Source: Pegoplata infirma (lineage: Eukaryota; Arthropoda; Insecta; Diptera; Anthomyiidae). Taken from it: a stretch of 64,000 nt of DNA. The position numbers were made by a program, and so were the translations under genes. Each line of letters opens with the position of its first letter. Positions within the stretch are counted from its first letter, which is position 1. Shown here in pieces: positions 1-11,496 of this stretch. The notes below the pieces were generated by a model. The model was not told the DNA's origin and did no database searches. It saw only the letters and a program-made list of their open reading frames with translations. The stretch covers positions 57,296,844 to 57,360,843 of the forward strand of contig OY992540.1 in assembly GCA_963921195.1 (NCBI GenBank). The letters run 5' to 3'.

Positions 1-382
1 GCGAGTGTTGCTTATGTTCTTTTTAACAAAATAACAACAACAGGAAATTTTAAAACTGTTACATCTAAGGAAATATGTTAAAACATTTTACATACAATAG
101 TTTTTTTGTTGTTTTTTGCTGCTATTGCTGTTCGTTGTTGTTGAAAAACAACATACAAACACATAAAGAAAAACATGCTTTAATATCATGAAAACAGCAG
201 TGGCATGATGTTTTTCACAATTTTGTTCTATTTTATATTTTTTTCATCATCCCTTTTTTTTATTTTATCAAAAACACTACAAGAACAATTTTAACTAAAG
301 GCAATATTAAATTATCTTGCATATATGATCACAACATACTATTGTTCGGTGAGAGGAAGAGAAATTTCGTTAGAAGTTTTTT
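1..382. other. Unassigned AT-rich DNA
   Basis: There are short runs of T and CAACAACA-like simple sequence. I see no coding potential, repeat boundary or RNA gene. The dispersed repeat described next begins near its right end. Confidence 0.5.
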
Positions 383-535
383 TATACACTCCACTCAAGT
401 GATAGAGGGTCTACATAAGTTTGTCATTCCGTTTGTAACACCTCGAAATATTGGTCTAGGACCCCATAAAGTATATATAATCATAAAGTATATATAATTT
501 GAAAGACTTTAGGGATGTTCCTTGAGTTTAGCATA

Positions 536-1498
536 TGAGGCATTCCACACCAAATGTTAGAAAATTGCGTTTTTGTTTTTTTCAATTTTTCAAAAACTGG
601 GCTTAGGAGGCGTGGTCAAATATTGGGAAAATGGTCAAATTTGTGGCGAGTTGCCTTGATTAAATATTTATCACATTAAAACGGAATGCACCCCAATCTT
701 AAAAATTTACATTCTTATATAGTTTTGTATGGGATATCGATTAAATTTTTTTTTTTTTTTGGACAATTTTCAGAACCCGTTCCGAAATTTTCCATTTTTT
801 AAAAAAGTCAATTTATCAAAAATCCGGCCACTTTTTTTTATTTTTTTTTTTTAAGTTTAGATGTTTGTCCATCCACACAAAAAAAATTAGAAAAACGTTT
901 TTCGTTTTTTTCGAGAAAATCGCATTTGAATATTAAATCTCATAACAATTTTGTAATTTGCTTGTATTTTCTTGTATTAACGTTGCTAATAAGTAATATT
1001 CATGCAATTAATAATACTCATTCGCAACGTTAATACAAGAAAATAAAAGCAAATTACAAAATTGTTATGAGATTTAATATTCAAATGCGATTTTCTCGAA
1101 AAAAACGAAAAATGCTTTTCTGTTTTTTTTTGTGTGGATGGACAAACATCTAAACTTAAAAAAAAAAATTAAAATAAAGAAAAAAAAAAGTTGCCGGATT
1201 TTTGATAAATTTACTTTTTTAAAAAAAAATTTAATCGATAGCCCATACAAAAACCAAAAAAAATTTGAGATTGTGGTGCATTCCGTTTTAATGTGATAAA
1301 TATTTAATCAAGGCAACTCGCCACAAATTTGACCATTTTTCCAATATTTGACCACGCCTTCTAAGCCCAGTTTTTGAAAATTAGAAAAACCAAAAACGCA
1401 ATTTTCTTAGTTCCATATAGGGCTATCTAAACAACCTATTCAGAAATTTACGGGACATATGTTTTTCTGTAGCGGGACATTTGGTGTGGAATGCCTCA
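536..1498. mobile_element. 963-bp foldback MITE with TA target duplication
   Basis: The left end TGAGGCATTCCACACCAAAT is mirrored by ATTTGGTGTGGAATGCCTCA at the right end, and the two arms stay complementary almost to a centre near 1000 (GCAACGTTAATACAAG is paired across it). TA dinucleotides at 534-535 and 1499-1500 flank the element. The intact paralogue at 37.7 kb has a single CATATATG here, so the TA is a true target duplication. There is no coding capacity. Termini resemble the foldback at 43006-44932, and a diverged single arm lies at 23850-24270. TA duplication suggests mobilisation by a Tc1/mariner-type transposase, which is inference. Confidence 0.85.
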
Positions 1499-1534
1499 TA
1501 TATGTTGGACATTTACCTGGTCAGGCTGGTATTG

Positions 1535-2035
1535 TAGAGCTGCAAAACTATCGATGGTACTATCGATAGTATCGATAGTTTCATTTGAAATGGACTATCG
1601 ATAGTTTTTACCCGATAGCGATACTATCGCAGAAAAAAAATCAGCTGCAAATAGATTGCCATTTGCTGAAAAATTAATCAAAAAATGAAGAGTTTTTAAA
1701 ACTTTAATATTATTTTGGAATAATCCTACTTTTTAACGTATAAAGTCAATGATGGGAATCTCGTATTAATGTTGTATCGAAATAAAAGGTCTACACAAAT
1801 TAAGCCGTCACGGTGGAAGATCGCCGTAGTTAGCTAAAATAGACTGGAATAGCAGTGAACGCCAAAAACTGTTATTTGTGTGTTCAGAAATACCCCGTTT
1901 TAACGTAAAAAACTTAATTTTATTCAAAAACTTACAATTCTTTAAAATATTTGATACTATCGATAGTATCGATAGTTTAAAAACAAACTATCGAAAATAG
2001 CGAATGGGACGACTATCGATAGTTTTGCAGCTCTA
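1535..2035. mobile_element. 501-bp hAT-like MITE with 8-bp target duplication
   Basis: The termini are TAGAGCTGCAAAACTATCGA and its complement. They are flanked by perfect 8-bp direct repeats TGGTATTG at 1527-1534 and 2036-2043. The uninterrupted paralogue at 37662-37669 has a single copy of this octamer, which proves the insertion. Several CTATCGATAG motifs lie just inside both ends and could be subterminal transposase sites. An 8-bp duplication with TAG-type ends is characteristic of the hAT superfamily. It has no open frame and is non-autonomous. Confidence 0.88.
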
Positions 2036-2538
2036 TGGTATTGCAATCCAGCAAAATCGGTCTAGTGGTTCAAAAGTTAAAAGCAAAAGAGTAAATTTCG
2101 GCATGGGTTTTTCGTGAATTTATAAGATAAAAAACATGATAACTTTTGAAAAGCTGAGTATGCTGAATCTTTGCATATATATTTGTCGTTCCCCAGGCCT
2201 GGTTCGTATTGAATTTCAGCCAAATCGGTCCAGTGGTTCAAAAGTTATTAGCAAAACCGTGAATTTCAGATTAGTTTCACCTTAAATTTACGTGTTGAAA
2301 ACCCGTTAAACATGTTTTAAAAACATTGGTAAGTCACAAAAATATTTTACAAAGTATTTTTGTCACTCAAAAATATTTTTACACTAAAAAAAAATATATA
2401 TACTCCAAAAAAATTTTACACTCAAAAAAAAATTTACACTCAAAAAAAAAAAAATTAGTAAATTATTTTTTTTTTGTTCAAAATTACTTAGAAAAAAAAA
2501 ATTTTACGCAAAATAAAATATTTCTAATCAAAAATATT

Positions 2539-2757
2539 GTGCTCGATTCTCGAATACGACTTCACCATTCACCCAATTCTTAAAAATTGGATATTCTTTC
2601 GAATTTTAATATATAAATTTTTTCTCTTGTAACAATAAAAGATCTAGTTAATATGTTTAATAATTACAAAAACAAATTTAAAAATCTTAAAACTCGAAAG
2701 AATATCAATTTTTTAAAAATTGGGTGAATGGTGAAGTCGTATTCGAGAATCGAGCAC
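2539..2757. mobile_element. Small hairpin insertion, about 219 bp
   Basis: Arms of about 72 bp (TGTGCTCGATTCTCGAATAC at the left, complement at the right) flank a loop of about 75 bp. The homologous position of the repeat copy near 37.2 kb lacks this segment. ATT is present on both sides, but the target duplication is too short to be sure. It has no coding potential. Confidence 0.65.
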
Positions 2758-2872
2758 ATTATTTTTTCACGTAAGAAAATTTACTATCACTTAAAAATGC
2801 ATTATGGAGGGCATTCATAGATTCGTCCAAGTCGAATTTAACTTTTCTACTAGTTTAATTTCGCTTTGGTTA

Positions 2873-3692
2873 TTACACCCACGTCTTCAGCGAAACATTA
2901 TCATGATTTAATATTTTGACCAAGAGTAAAAAATTAGCAGGCATTGTTAATGTTTTTCTATCATTTCAGTTTAGTTTTTAAGTTAAGTAAAATAGGTGAC
3001 TACTTTTACCACAAAAATGGTTAACTTTTTTACTAGGAAAAAGTGTCTTTTGCTACCACCAAATATTTTGTAACATCAGCATATTCACTATTTAAACTAA
3101 CAAAACTTTTTTTTTTCACTTACAAACAACGTGTATGTGTGTGTCTGTGTACATAAAAAGTTTATAAAAAAAAACACGAACACCACGTGAAAAACAATTT
3201 TTTCCCCGGACATTTGCCAACAACTGTGCAGACGCTATTTTGAGTGTATTCTTCCCTACTTGAGGCTTAATATTGTCGCTAGTACACGGAGTTTTTTCTT
3301 GTTGTCGTTGGTTCGTTTATTCCTTTTTTTCGCTTATTTTTATATTCATTATTTTGTTTATGTGGGTGTTTTTTTTTTTTGTTTGTGTTTTTTATTTCTA
3401 CTAAAACTGTAGTTCGTTCAAGTATTTAAGTGGAACAAAATAATGTTGCACTGTAACGTTTTGCCATTTTTTTTTTTTAAAGATTCTTTCATATAAAGAG
3501 AAGCAACATTATTAAAATTTAACTAATGTTGTCTCCCATATAAAAAAAAAGATGAGTATGATGATGGTACAAACCGGTGATTATCTTTGCTAAGTATACT
3601 GTGCTAAAAAAGTTGGAGGAGTTTTTAAGAAACCGGCAATTTGAAATTAGGGGACAGTGGGGCACTTCCCCCATGCGATAAAATTATTTTCA
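2873..3692. other. Unassigned AT-rich DNA before the satellite
   Basis: It contains a short GTGTGT tract near 3130 and T-rich runs. No gene, RNA or element end was recognised. Confidence 0.45.
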
Positions 3693-6600
3693 TTTATAAT
3701 CGATAAAAAGTTTTCTATAGAAAATTTATAACCGATAAAAAATTTTCTATACAAAATTTATAATCGATAAAAAATTTTCTATAGAAAATTTATAATCGAT
3801 AAAAAATTTTCTATAGAAAATTTATAATCGATAAAAAATTTTCTATAGAAAATTTATAATCGATAAAAAATTTTCTATAGAAAATTTATAATCGATAAAA
3901 AATTTTCTATAGAAAATTTATAATTGATAAAAAATTTTTAATAGAAAATTTATAATCAATAAAAAATTTTCTATAGAAAATTTATAATCGATAAAAAATT
4001 TTTAATAGAAAATTTATAATCGATAAAAAATTTTCTATAGAAAATTTATAATCGATAAAAAATTTTCTATAGAAAATTTATAATCGATAAAAAATTTATA
4101 ATCGACAAAAATTTTCTATAGAAAATTTATAACTGATAAAAAATTTTCAATAAAAAATGTATAATCGATAAAAAATTTTCTATAGAAAATTTATAATCGA
4201 TAAAAAATTTTCTATTGAAAATTTACAATCGATAAAAAAATTTCTAATCGATAAAAATTTTTTATAGAAAATTTATAATTGATAAAAAATTAATAATTGA
4301 TAAAAAATTTTCTATAGAAAATTTCTAATCGATAAAAAATTTTCTATAGAAAATTTCTAATCGATAAAAAATTTTCTATAAAAAATGTCTAATCGATAAA
4401 AAATTTTCTATAGAAAATTTCTAATCGATAAAAAATTTTCTATAGAAAATTTATAATCGATAAAAAATTTTCTATTGAAAATATATAATCGATAAAAATC
4501 GATAAAAAATTTATAATCGATAAAAAATTTTCTATAGAAAATTTATAATCGAAAAAAGAAAATTTCTAATCGATAAAAAATTTTCTATAGAAAATTTCTA
4601 ATCGATAAAAAATTTCTATAGAAAATTTCTAATCAATAAAAAATTTCTATAGAAAATTTCTAATCGATAAAAAATTTTCTATAGAAAATTTATAATCGAT
4701 TTAAAATTTTCTATAGAAAATTTATAATCGATAAAAAATTTTCAATTGAAAATTTGTAATCGATAAAAAATTTTCTATAGAAAATTTATAATCGATAAAA
4801 ATTTTCTATAGAAAATTTATAATCGACAAAAAATTTTCTATGGAAAATTTACAATCGATAAAAATTTTCTATTAAAAATTTATAATCGATAAAAAATATT
4901 CTATAGAAAATAAATAGTCGATAAAAAATTTTCTATAGAAAATTTATAATCGATAAAAAAATTTTGATTGAAAATTGCCCAATATAATCGATAAAAAATT
5001 TTCTAAGAAAATTTATAATCGAAAACAATTTTCTAAGAAAATTTATAATCGATACAAAAATTTCTATAACAAATTTAAAATCGATAAAAAATTTTCTATA
5101 GAAAATTTATAATCGATAAAAAATTACCTTTTACAAAATTTAAATCGATAAAAAATTTTCTATAGAAAATTTATAATAAATATAATAAATTTTCTATAGA
5201 AAATTTATAATCTATAAAAAATTTTTATAATCGAACAAAAATTTTCTATAAAAAAATTTATAATCGATAAAAAATTTATAATCGATAAAAAATTTTCAAT
5301 AGAAAATTTATAATCGATAAAAAATTTTTTCAATAGAAAATTTATAATCGATAAAAAATTTTCTATAGAAAATTTATAATCGATAAAAATCGATAAAAAA
5401 TTTATAATCGATAAAAAATTTTCTATAGAAAATTTATAATCGATAAAAAATTTTCTATAGAAAATTTATAATCGATAAAAAATTTTCTATAGAAAATTTA
5501 TAATCGATAAAAAATTTTCTATAGAAAATTTATAATCGATAAAAAATTTTCTATAGAAAATTTATAATCGATAAAAAATTTTCTATAGAAAATACATAAT
5601 CGATAAAAATCGATAAAAAATTTATAATCGATAAAAAATTTTCTATAGAAAATTTCTAATCGATAAAAAATTTGCAATAGAAAATTTCTAATCGATAAAA
5701 AATTTTCTATAGAAAATTTCTAATCGATAAAAAATTTTCTATAGAAAATTTCTAATCGATAAAAAATTTTCTATAGAAAATTTCTAATCGATAAAAAATT
5801 TTCTATAGAAAATTTCTAATCGATAAAAAATTTTCTATAGAAAATTTTTAATCGAAAAAAGAAAATTCCTAATCGATAAAAAATTTTCTATAGAAAATTG
5901 ATAATCGATAAAAAATTTTCTATAGAAAATTTATAATCGATAAAAAATTTTCTATAGAAAATTAATAATCGATAAAAAATTTTCTATAGAAAATTTATAA
6001 TCGTTAAAAATTTTCTATAGAAATTTATAATCGATAAAAAATTTTCTATTGAAAATTTATAATCGATAAAAAATTTTCTATAGAAAATTTATAATAGAAT
6101 AAAAAATTTCTGTAGAAAATTTATAATAGATAAAAAATGTAGAAAATTTATAATCGATAAAAAATTTTTATAACCGATTAAAAAATTTCTATAGAAAATC
6201 TATAATCGATAAAAAAATTATTAAAGAAAATTTATAATCGATAAAAAATTTTCAATAGACAATTTATAATCGACAAAAAATTTTCTATAGAAAATTTATT
6301 ATCGATAAAAATTTTTCTATAGAAAATTTATAATAGATAAAAAATTTTCTGTAGAAAATTTATAATAGATAAAAAAATTTCTATAGAAAATTTCTAATCG
6401 ATAAAAAATTTTCTATAGAAAATTTATAATCGATAAAAAATTTTCTATAGAAAAGTTATAATCGGTAAAAAATTTTCTATAGAAAATTTTTAATCGATAA
6501 AAAATTTTCTATAGAAAATTTATAATCGATAAAAAATTTTCTATAGAAAATTTATAATCGATAAAAAATTTTCTATAAAAAATTTTCAATCGATAAAAAA

Positions 6601-7317
6601 TTTTCTAAGAAATTTTATAATCGAAAAAAAATTTCTATAGAAAATTTAAAATCGATAAAAATTTTTATAGAAATTTATAATCGATAAAAATTTTTGTATA
6701 AAAATTATAAAAAATTTTCTATAGAAAATTTATAATCGATAAAAAATTTTCTATATAAAATTTATAATCGATAAAAAATTTTCTATATAAAATTTATAAT
6801 CGATAAAAAATTTTCTATAGAAAATTTATAGAAAAATTTATAAAAATTTCTATAGAAAATTTATAATCAATAAAAAGTTTTCTATAGAAAATTTATAAAC
6901 GATAAAAAATTTTTATAGAAAATTTTTAATCCGTAAAAAATTTTCTATAGAAAATTTATAGTCGATAAAAAATGTTCTATAGAAAATATTAGATCGATAA
7001 AAAATTTTCTATAGAAAATTTATAATCGATAAAAAATTGTCTATAGAAAATTTATAATCGATAAAAAATTTTTTATAGAAAAATTGTATAGACAATTTTT
7101 AATCGATAAAAAATTTTCTATAGAAAATTTAAAATCGATAAAAAATTTTTTATAGAAAATTTATAATCGATAAAAATTATTCTGTAGAAAATTTATAATC
7201 GATAAAAAATATTCTATAGAAAATTTATAATCGATAAAAAATTTTCTATAGAAAATTTATAATCGATAAAAAAGTTTCTATAGAAAAATTTATAATTGAT
7301 AATAAATTTATAATCGA
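3693..7317. repeat. 32-bp satellite array, about 113 copies
   Basis: The period is exactly 32 bp; for example TTTATAATCG recurs at 3789 and 3821. Each unit joins an ATCGAT core to the 18-bp perfect palindrome AATTTTCTATAGAAAATT. Most copies differ by one or two bases, by one-base slippage in the A tract, or by TAT/TCT exchange before AATCGAT. Irregular units with CGATAAAAATCG occur at about 4490, 5383 and 5602. The left edge abuts unique DNA at 3692 and the right edge fades at 7317. It is not a CRISPR array because no spacers separate the units. It could be centromeric, heterochromatic or a local expansion; the sequence alone does not decide. Confidence 0.95.
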
Positions 7318-7593
7318 CGAATATCGCTAGGATGTCATAGATTCTATTTTGCTCACTTTTCACCGAAAGACGGATCCAATATCTCAGTTACCAAATTTTC
7401 AGCTCTTTTGGTTTAGAAGGATATCATTAGAATGTCATAGAAACCTTCATAGATTAATAATATATGAGCTTAACGGGGTCTTCGACCAAATATGCACAAT
7501 TTTGATTTGTTTTCGATCCACTAAAATTATCTGTAAAAAAATATTTCATATACTTTCCGGGCACAATATACACTTGAAAATATAATGCATGTA

Positions 7594-9251
7594 CAGCTGC
7601 GGTCAAAAAAATAGCACCAGGATAAAACAAAATTTTCTTCGCTGTTTTTTTTTTTAACAATTTAAACTTTTGTCACTGAAAACGTGTCATAAGTTACTTA
7701 CAAGAGTGTGAAACAATATTACATAACAAAAGGCTAATTTGGTTTTTTATTTCATTAAAAATTTTCAGAGTTTTTAAAAAAACTTCAAAAACACTCAGTC
7801 AAAAAAATAGCACCACAGTACTTTTTGTATTAAAATTAAATTCTTAAATTTGAAAAACGAATGGATTATGAATTCAGTATTGTTGTAATATCTCTAAATA
7901 TTAAAAAAAAAATTGTCGAGTGCTCATTGTTGACAATTACCTCTGTACAACGTTATTGTGCCGAATTCACGAGATTTTGGGATCTTTAATTCGAAATTGA
8001 GTTCCAGATTTGTTGAACAGCCACCCAAAGGGCTTCATTACAAGTTGGTTGTATTCGAGACACTCTCTTCTCTATATCTGTCCATTAACTATCGATTTGA
8101 TCTAGGTCTGGGGATTGACCAGGCCATTCCATCACGTTTACTTTATTGTCCAGAACCAATTTTTTGTCAATTTCCCGTCATGCTTTGGGTAATTGACGTG
8201 CTAAAAGACCTAAATTAGTGGCATTTGCTCAGAAACTTATGGTAACATTACTTTCTGGAGGATATAAACGTTAAGTGTATATCCACGATTGTCCTAGTCC
8301 AATATGTGAGCCATGGTCCAATATATGAACCCCACTCCACAGTAGGAAAATATCTCCCACACCATAAGCACCATTTAAGTTATTTTTATTTCGAGTTTTG
8401 GATTGAAATCCGAGTTATAGAGTCTTCTGACATAGGTATGTTATCCCATGTCTCCAAATAAAACAACAATGGATTCATTGGTCCAGAGAACATTGATCCA
8501 CTTTTAAGCTGGTCATTCTGAGTTACTGTTAGCTAACTTCAAACGACTTGCAGCATGCTTAAGTGAGAGTAGGGGCAATTTTTCGAATCTACAAGCGTTA
8601 ATGTTGTTGTTTTGTAATCTTCGACGAACATTTTTAGCATTTGCTGTCCTTTTTTAGCTCTAGAGCTGCCGTAAATAGGGCCTTCTTCCATTGTCTTTAC
8701 AAACATCTAACCACTTATGGTGACAAACGTCACTTGTGACCAAGTTTTTCAAGCTCTAAAGTTAATTTTGTTGAATTTTTAATCATTTTATAAGCGCATC
8801 CAACTAATTTTCCTGTTTCAGAATATGGTTTATGTTCAGAAATTATATTTTTTACAAAAGCACGTTTTTGAGGAGTGTAATGTTTTCCAAGTCGTTTTTT
8901 TATGAAAATAAAAATCAAATTTTGTAATGAATTAATTTTTTTGTAAATAAAAACTATCTTCCTTTAGTATTTAACACTTTTATTTTAATAATTTAAACAA
9001 TATAAATTTTTTTAATAAAATTTTGTCATTCGGTGCTATTTTATTGACTGCACTGATTCAGAGTTTTTTTAAATTATCGATCATTATAAAAGAACCGTCC
9101 ACAATTTTTGGAAAAAGTAAAAACATTTAAGGGGTATATACTTAGTATAAGAGTATTACATATTTACTTTAAACGAATACACACATAATATTTTGTTTTA
9201 ATTGGATGAATAGAGATTTTGTCATTGGTGCTATTTTTTTGACCGGCACTG
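7594..9251 (-). mobile_element. Tc1-type DNA transposon with doubled terminal sites, inactive
   Basis: The left end CAGCTGCGGTCAAAAAAATA and the right end (complement CAGTGCCGGTCAAAAAAATA) are flanked by TA at 7592-7593 and 9252-9253. The core GGTCAAAAAAATAGCACC is repeated inside each end at 7796-7818 and 9032-9055, about 200 bp from the outer copy. This is the IR/DR arrangement known from some Tc1 elements. The 1,658-bp length equals a complete Tc1-like element. The transposase remnant on the minus strand is broken, so the copy cannot mobilise itself. Confidence 0.88.
7958..8918 (-). pseudogene. Tc1-family transposase remnant
   Basis: Read on the minus strand from 8918, the first 62 codons resemble the N-terminal paired-like helix-turn-helix DNA-binding region of Tc1 transposases (basic, with KHYTPQKRAFVKNII and a GCAYKMIKN segment). 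Further downstream, in other frames, WTNES near 8490 and VMEWPGQSPDLDQI near 8095-8135 match the WSDE and MEWPAQSPDLNPIE blocks around the catalytic DDE residues. Stops and frameshifts separate these blocks, so no complete protein is possible. The product would have bound the terminal repeats at 7594 and 9251. Family assignment is confident; the exact subfamily is not. Confidence 0.8.
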
Positions 9252-9253
9252 TA

Positions 9254-9944
9254 TGTAAGTCACAGATGTCGATAGCTAAATTTTTTTTTTTTCATATCAT
9301 AATAGAGTGGCACATTGCCCTTTAAAAACTGTTTTTTTTTTCTGAAACATGTGACGCAAAAATTTAAGTATTGCCAGTCGAAAGGACAAACAATAACAAA
9401 AAATCTCCTACAAATTTTGGGTACTTGTGTTCAAGTTTTTTTTTTTTTTTTTTCTTCATTCTCCAAACTACAATATTAAACAAGCTTAAGTGCTTTTGTT
9501 ATATTTTATAGCAGCTTTTAAGGATGTTACATATTTTGTAATAGATTTAAAAATGACTTTATTAGGATATGTGTTCTTTATAAATGAGATTGACTATAAT
9601 AAATTTTTGTTTTAGTAATATGAGAGTTTACTACTACGAATTTTATTAATAGATTTAGTTAATTTAAGTATTAATTTATTTATAAAATATAAAGTTTAAG
9701 TAAAAGAGAATTACTTAAGAAAAACTGATAATTTACAAACCGGGCATTTTAATTTCATTTACAAATATTGGTTGAAAATTCTAAAATGTTTTTCTATTAA
9801 TAATCAGGGCAATAAATAAAGTTAATCATACGCACTCATAGCCAAACTGACTATATTTTGTAGTTTTGAACATGTATTAGGAAGGCCCAAAATTCCTTTG
9901 GCTTCGCCAAAGGTCAACGAACCTCAAAAAATGAATGATGATTT
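9254..9944. other. Unassigned AT-rich DNA
   Basis: It holds long T and A runs, for example near 9435. No coding signal and no repeat boundary were recognised. Confidence 0.45.
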
Positions 9945-10132
9945 CATTTACAGTTTTCCATTTCGTGACCCTGTTTCCTTTTTTAGGGGGGATTCTCGTC
10001 TTTCATTTGCCATCACCAGTGGCATCCTTGCACAAGCACAAATATTTCAGAAATATTTTACAAAATGTATCCTTTAGAACTTTGAAGTCCATTTAAAAGG
10101 AAACAGGATCACGAAATGAAAAACTGTAAATG
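9945..10132. repeat. Inverted repeat with 40-bp arms
   Basis: TTTCGTGACCCTGTTTCCTT on the left pairs with AAGGAAACAGGATCACGAAA on the right. The arms are about 40 bp with a loop of about 110 bp. It may be a small MITE, but no target duplication is evident. Confidence 0.55.
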
Positions 10133-10492
10133 CAGTTTTATTCCATTTGATATCTATTTTCAGACGTATATCATCCGGTTCAAGTTTAATATTGGCTTTC
10201 GGACGGTGTTATAAGTTAGCATCCCCTTCCAATCGTCGTAGGGTGTTGAAATTTTGCGCAAATTGCTCTGCTTGCACCATTAAATTCACCGTACCTGAAT
10301 TTGCTTTACCAGCAAGGTGCCCAGCTTGTTTATTTTTGCGCCCAGCACAGTGTTATTACAATTTTTTTTTTTTAATTTATCGACCCACAATATTTTTTTT
10401 AGTCAAAACATTTTCTCTGAACTCATCTATTCTCTATTTTTAACTCCTTAAAAGCTGCTATAAAAGGTAACAAAATTACTTAAGCTTGTTTG

Positions 10493-11496
10493 CCAGCAAA
10501 AAAAATCGAGATTTTGGCGACACAGCATCTTTTTATAGCATACCGAAGCGCATCCAAAGAGCGCTCTTGAGGATGCAGTAAAAGTAAGGGGAACAAACTT
10601 AAATTTTTTGTTAAGATTTTTTATATAAGACTTAAAATATAAAATTATATTTTGATAAAATTTCATACATGCCTTCCTTTTGAACATATTTAACACTTTT
10701 TGAATAAAAAACCATGAGTTTTGCACATAGACACATGATCTGCATAACATCACTGCATCATTATTGCGCAAGAATCAGCGCTGCAAAGAGTGCTTCAATC
10801 ATAACACCTCACATTTTGAATGAAAAAAAAATTGAGTACCCATTTCCACTTTAGTTTCAGAAAATACAAATTATATAACAAAAAATGTCCAATCATATTT
10901 TAGAATCTCCAATTATATTTAAAAATGTCCAATTATATTTCAAAAATTTCCATTATAATTGGAAATTTTTGAAATGTAATTACAATTTTTTTGGTTATAA
11001 ATGGTAATATCTGAAATATAAATGGAAGTTTCTGAAATATTATTTGAAATTTTCGAAACATAATTGGAAATTTTTTTAAATGTAATTGGATCTCTTAGGC
11101 GATATTTCTTCCAAATGCTTGCAGGGAGTCAACTGATTTTCAGAATTAGTCAATTGTATTTAATATTTTCTAATTGTATTCAGAAATAGTCAATTGTATT
11201 TCAGATTTTGTAATTTGTATTTCAGAAATACTCAAATGTGCTTCATCTTTATTCTGCTTAAATCAGCTCTAAAAAGATACATGAATTCACTGCATCTTTA
11301 TAGCGATGTTTTCAGCGCTCTAAAGAGATTTGAATTCAGAGCATCTTAAGAGCGCTTTTTCGGTGTATCCAACTAGCGCTCTAAAGTGTGACATCGCCTT
11401 ATAGAATCATGCATGAATTCAGCAGGTTTGGATGCGCTCCTTGACTCGAGTTTCCTTTCCAAAAGCTGCTGCCAGTTCAGCAAAATTTCTGCTGGG
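10493..11496 (+). mobile_element. CCCAGCA-ended element family A, copy 1
   Basis: The left end GCCAGCAAAAAAAATCGAG and right end TTTCTGCTGGG are short inverted repeats. Inside, GATTTTGGCGACACAGCATC and a series of AGCGCTC/GCATC motifs are clustered near both ends. The middle holds degenerate repeats of TCCAATTATATTTCA. TT lies outside each end, consistent with a 2-bp duplication. Copies 2 (22739-23716) and 3 (54478-55280) share both ends. No transposase is present. Confidence 0.82.

Larger units (their letters stand above)
383..2872 (+). repeat. Dispersed fly-type repeat, copy 1, broken by three insertions
   Basis: The stretch starts with CACTCAAGTGATAGAGGG followed by TTTGTCATTCCGTTTG, and ends with GGAGGGCATTCATAGATTC followed by AAGTCGAATTTAA. 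The whole backbone reappears in reverse orientation at about 37030-37950, where it is continuous. Compared with that copy, this one carries extra DNA at 536-1498, 1535-2035 and 2539-2757, and lacks the GACA/GACG tetranucleotide tract. Repeats with such termini and GTCCGTCCGTCTG tracts are, as far as I recall, common in calyptrate and other flies; I cannot assign the class. No open frame of note is present. Confidence 0.75.

Noticed and set aside
3693..7317. CRISPR-like array of 32-bp repeats
   Set aside because: Units are contiguous with no spacers, the repeats drift gradually, and the surrounding DNA is eukaryotic in character. It is a satellite.
10147..10771. Short frames of 98 and 107 codons as possible genes
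   Set aside because: They overlap the start of a repeated non-coding element, and the homologous frame is not kept in the other two copies.
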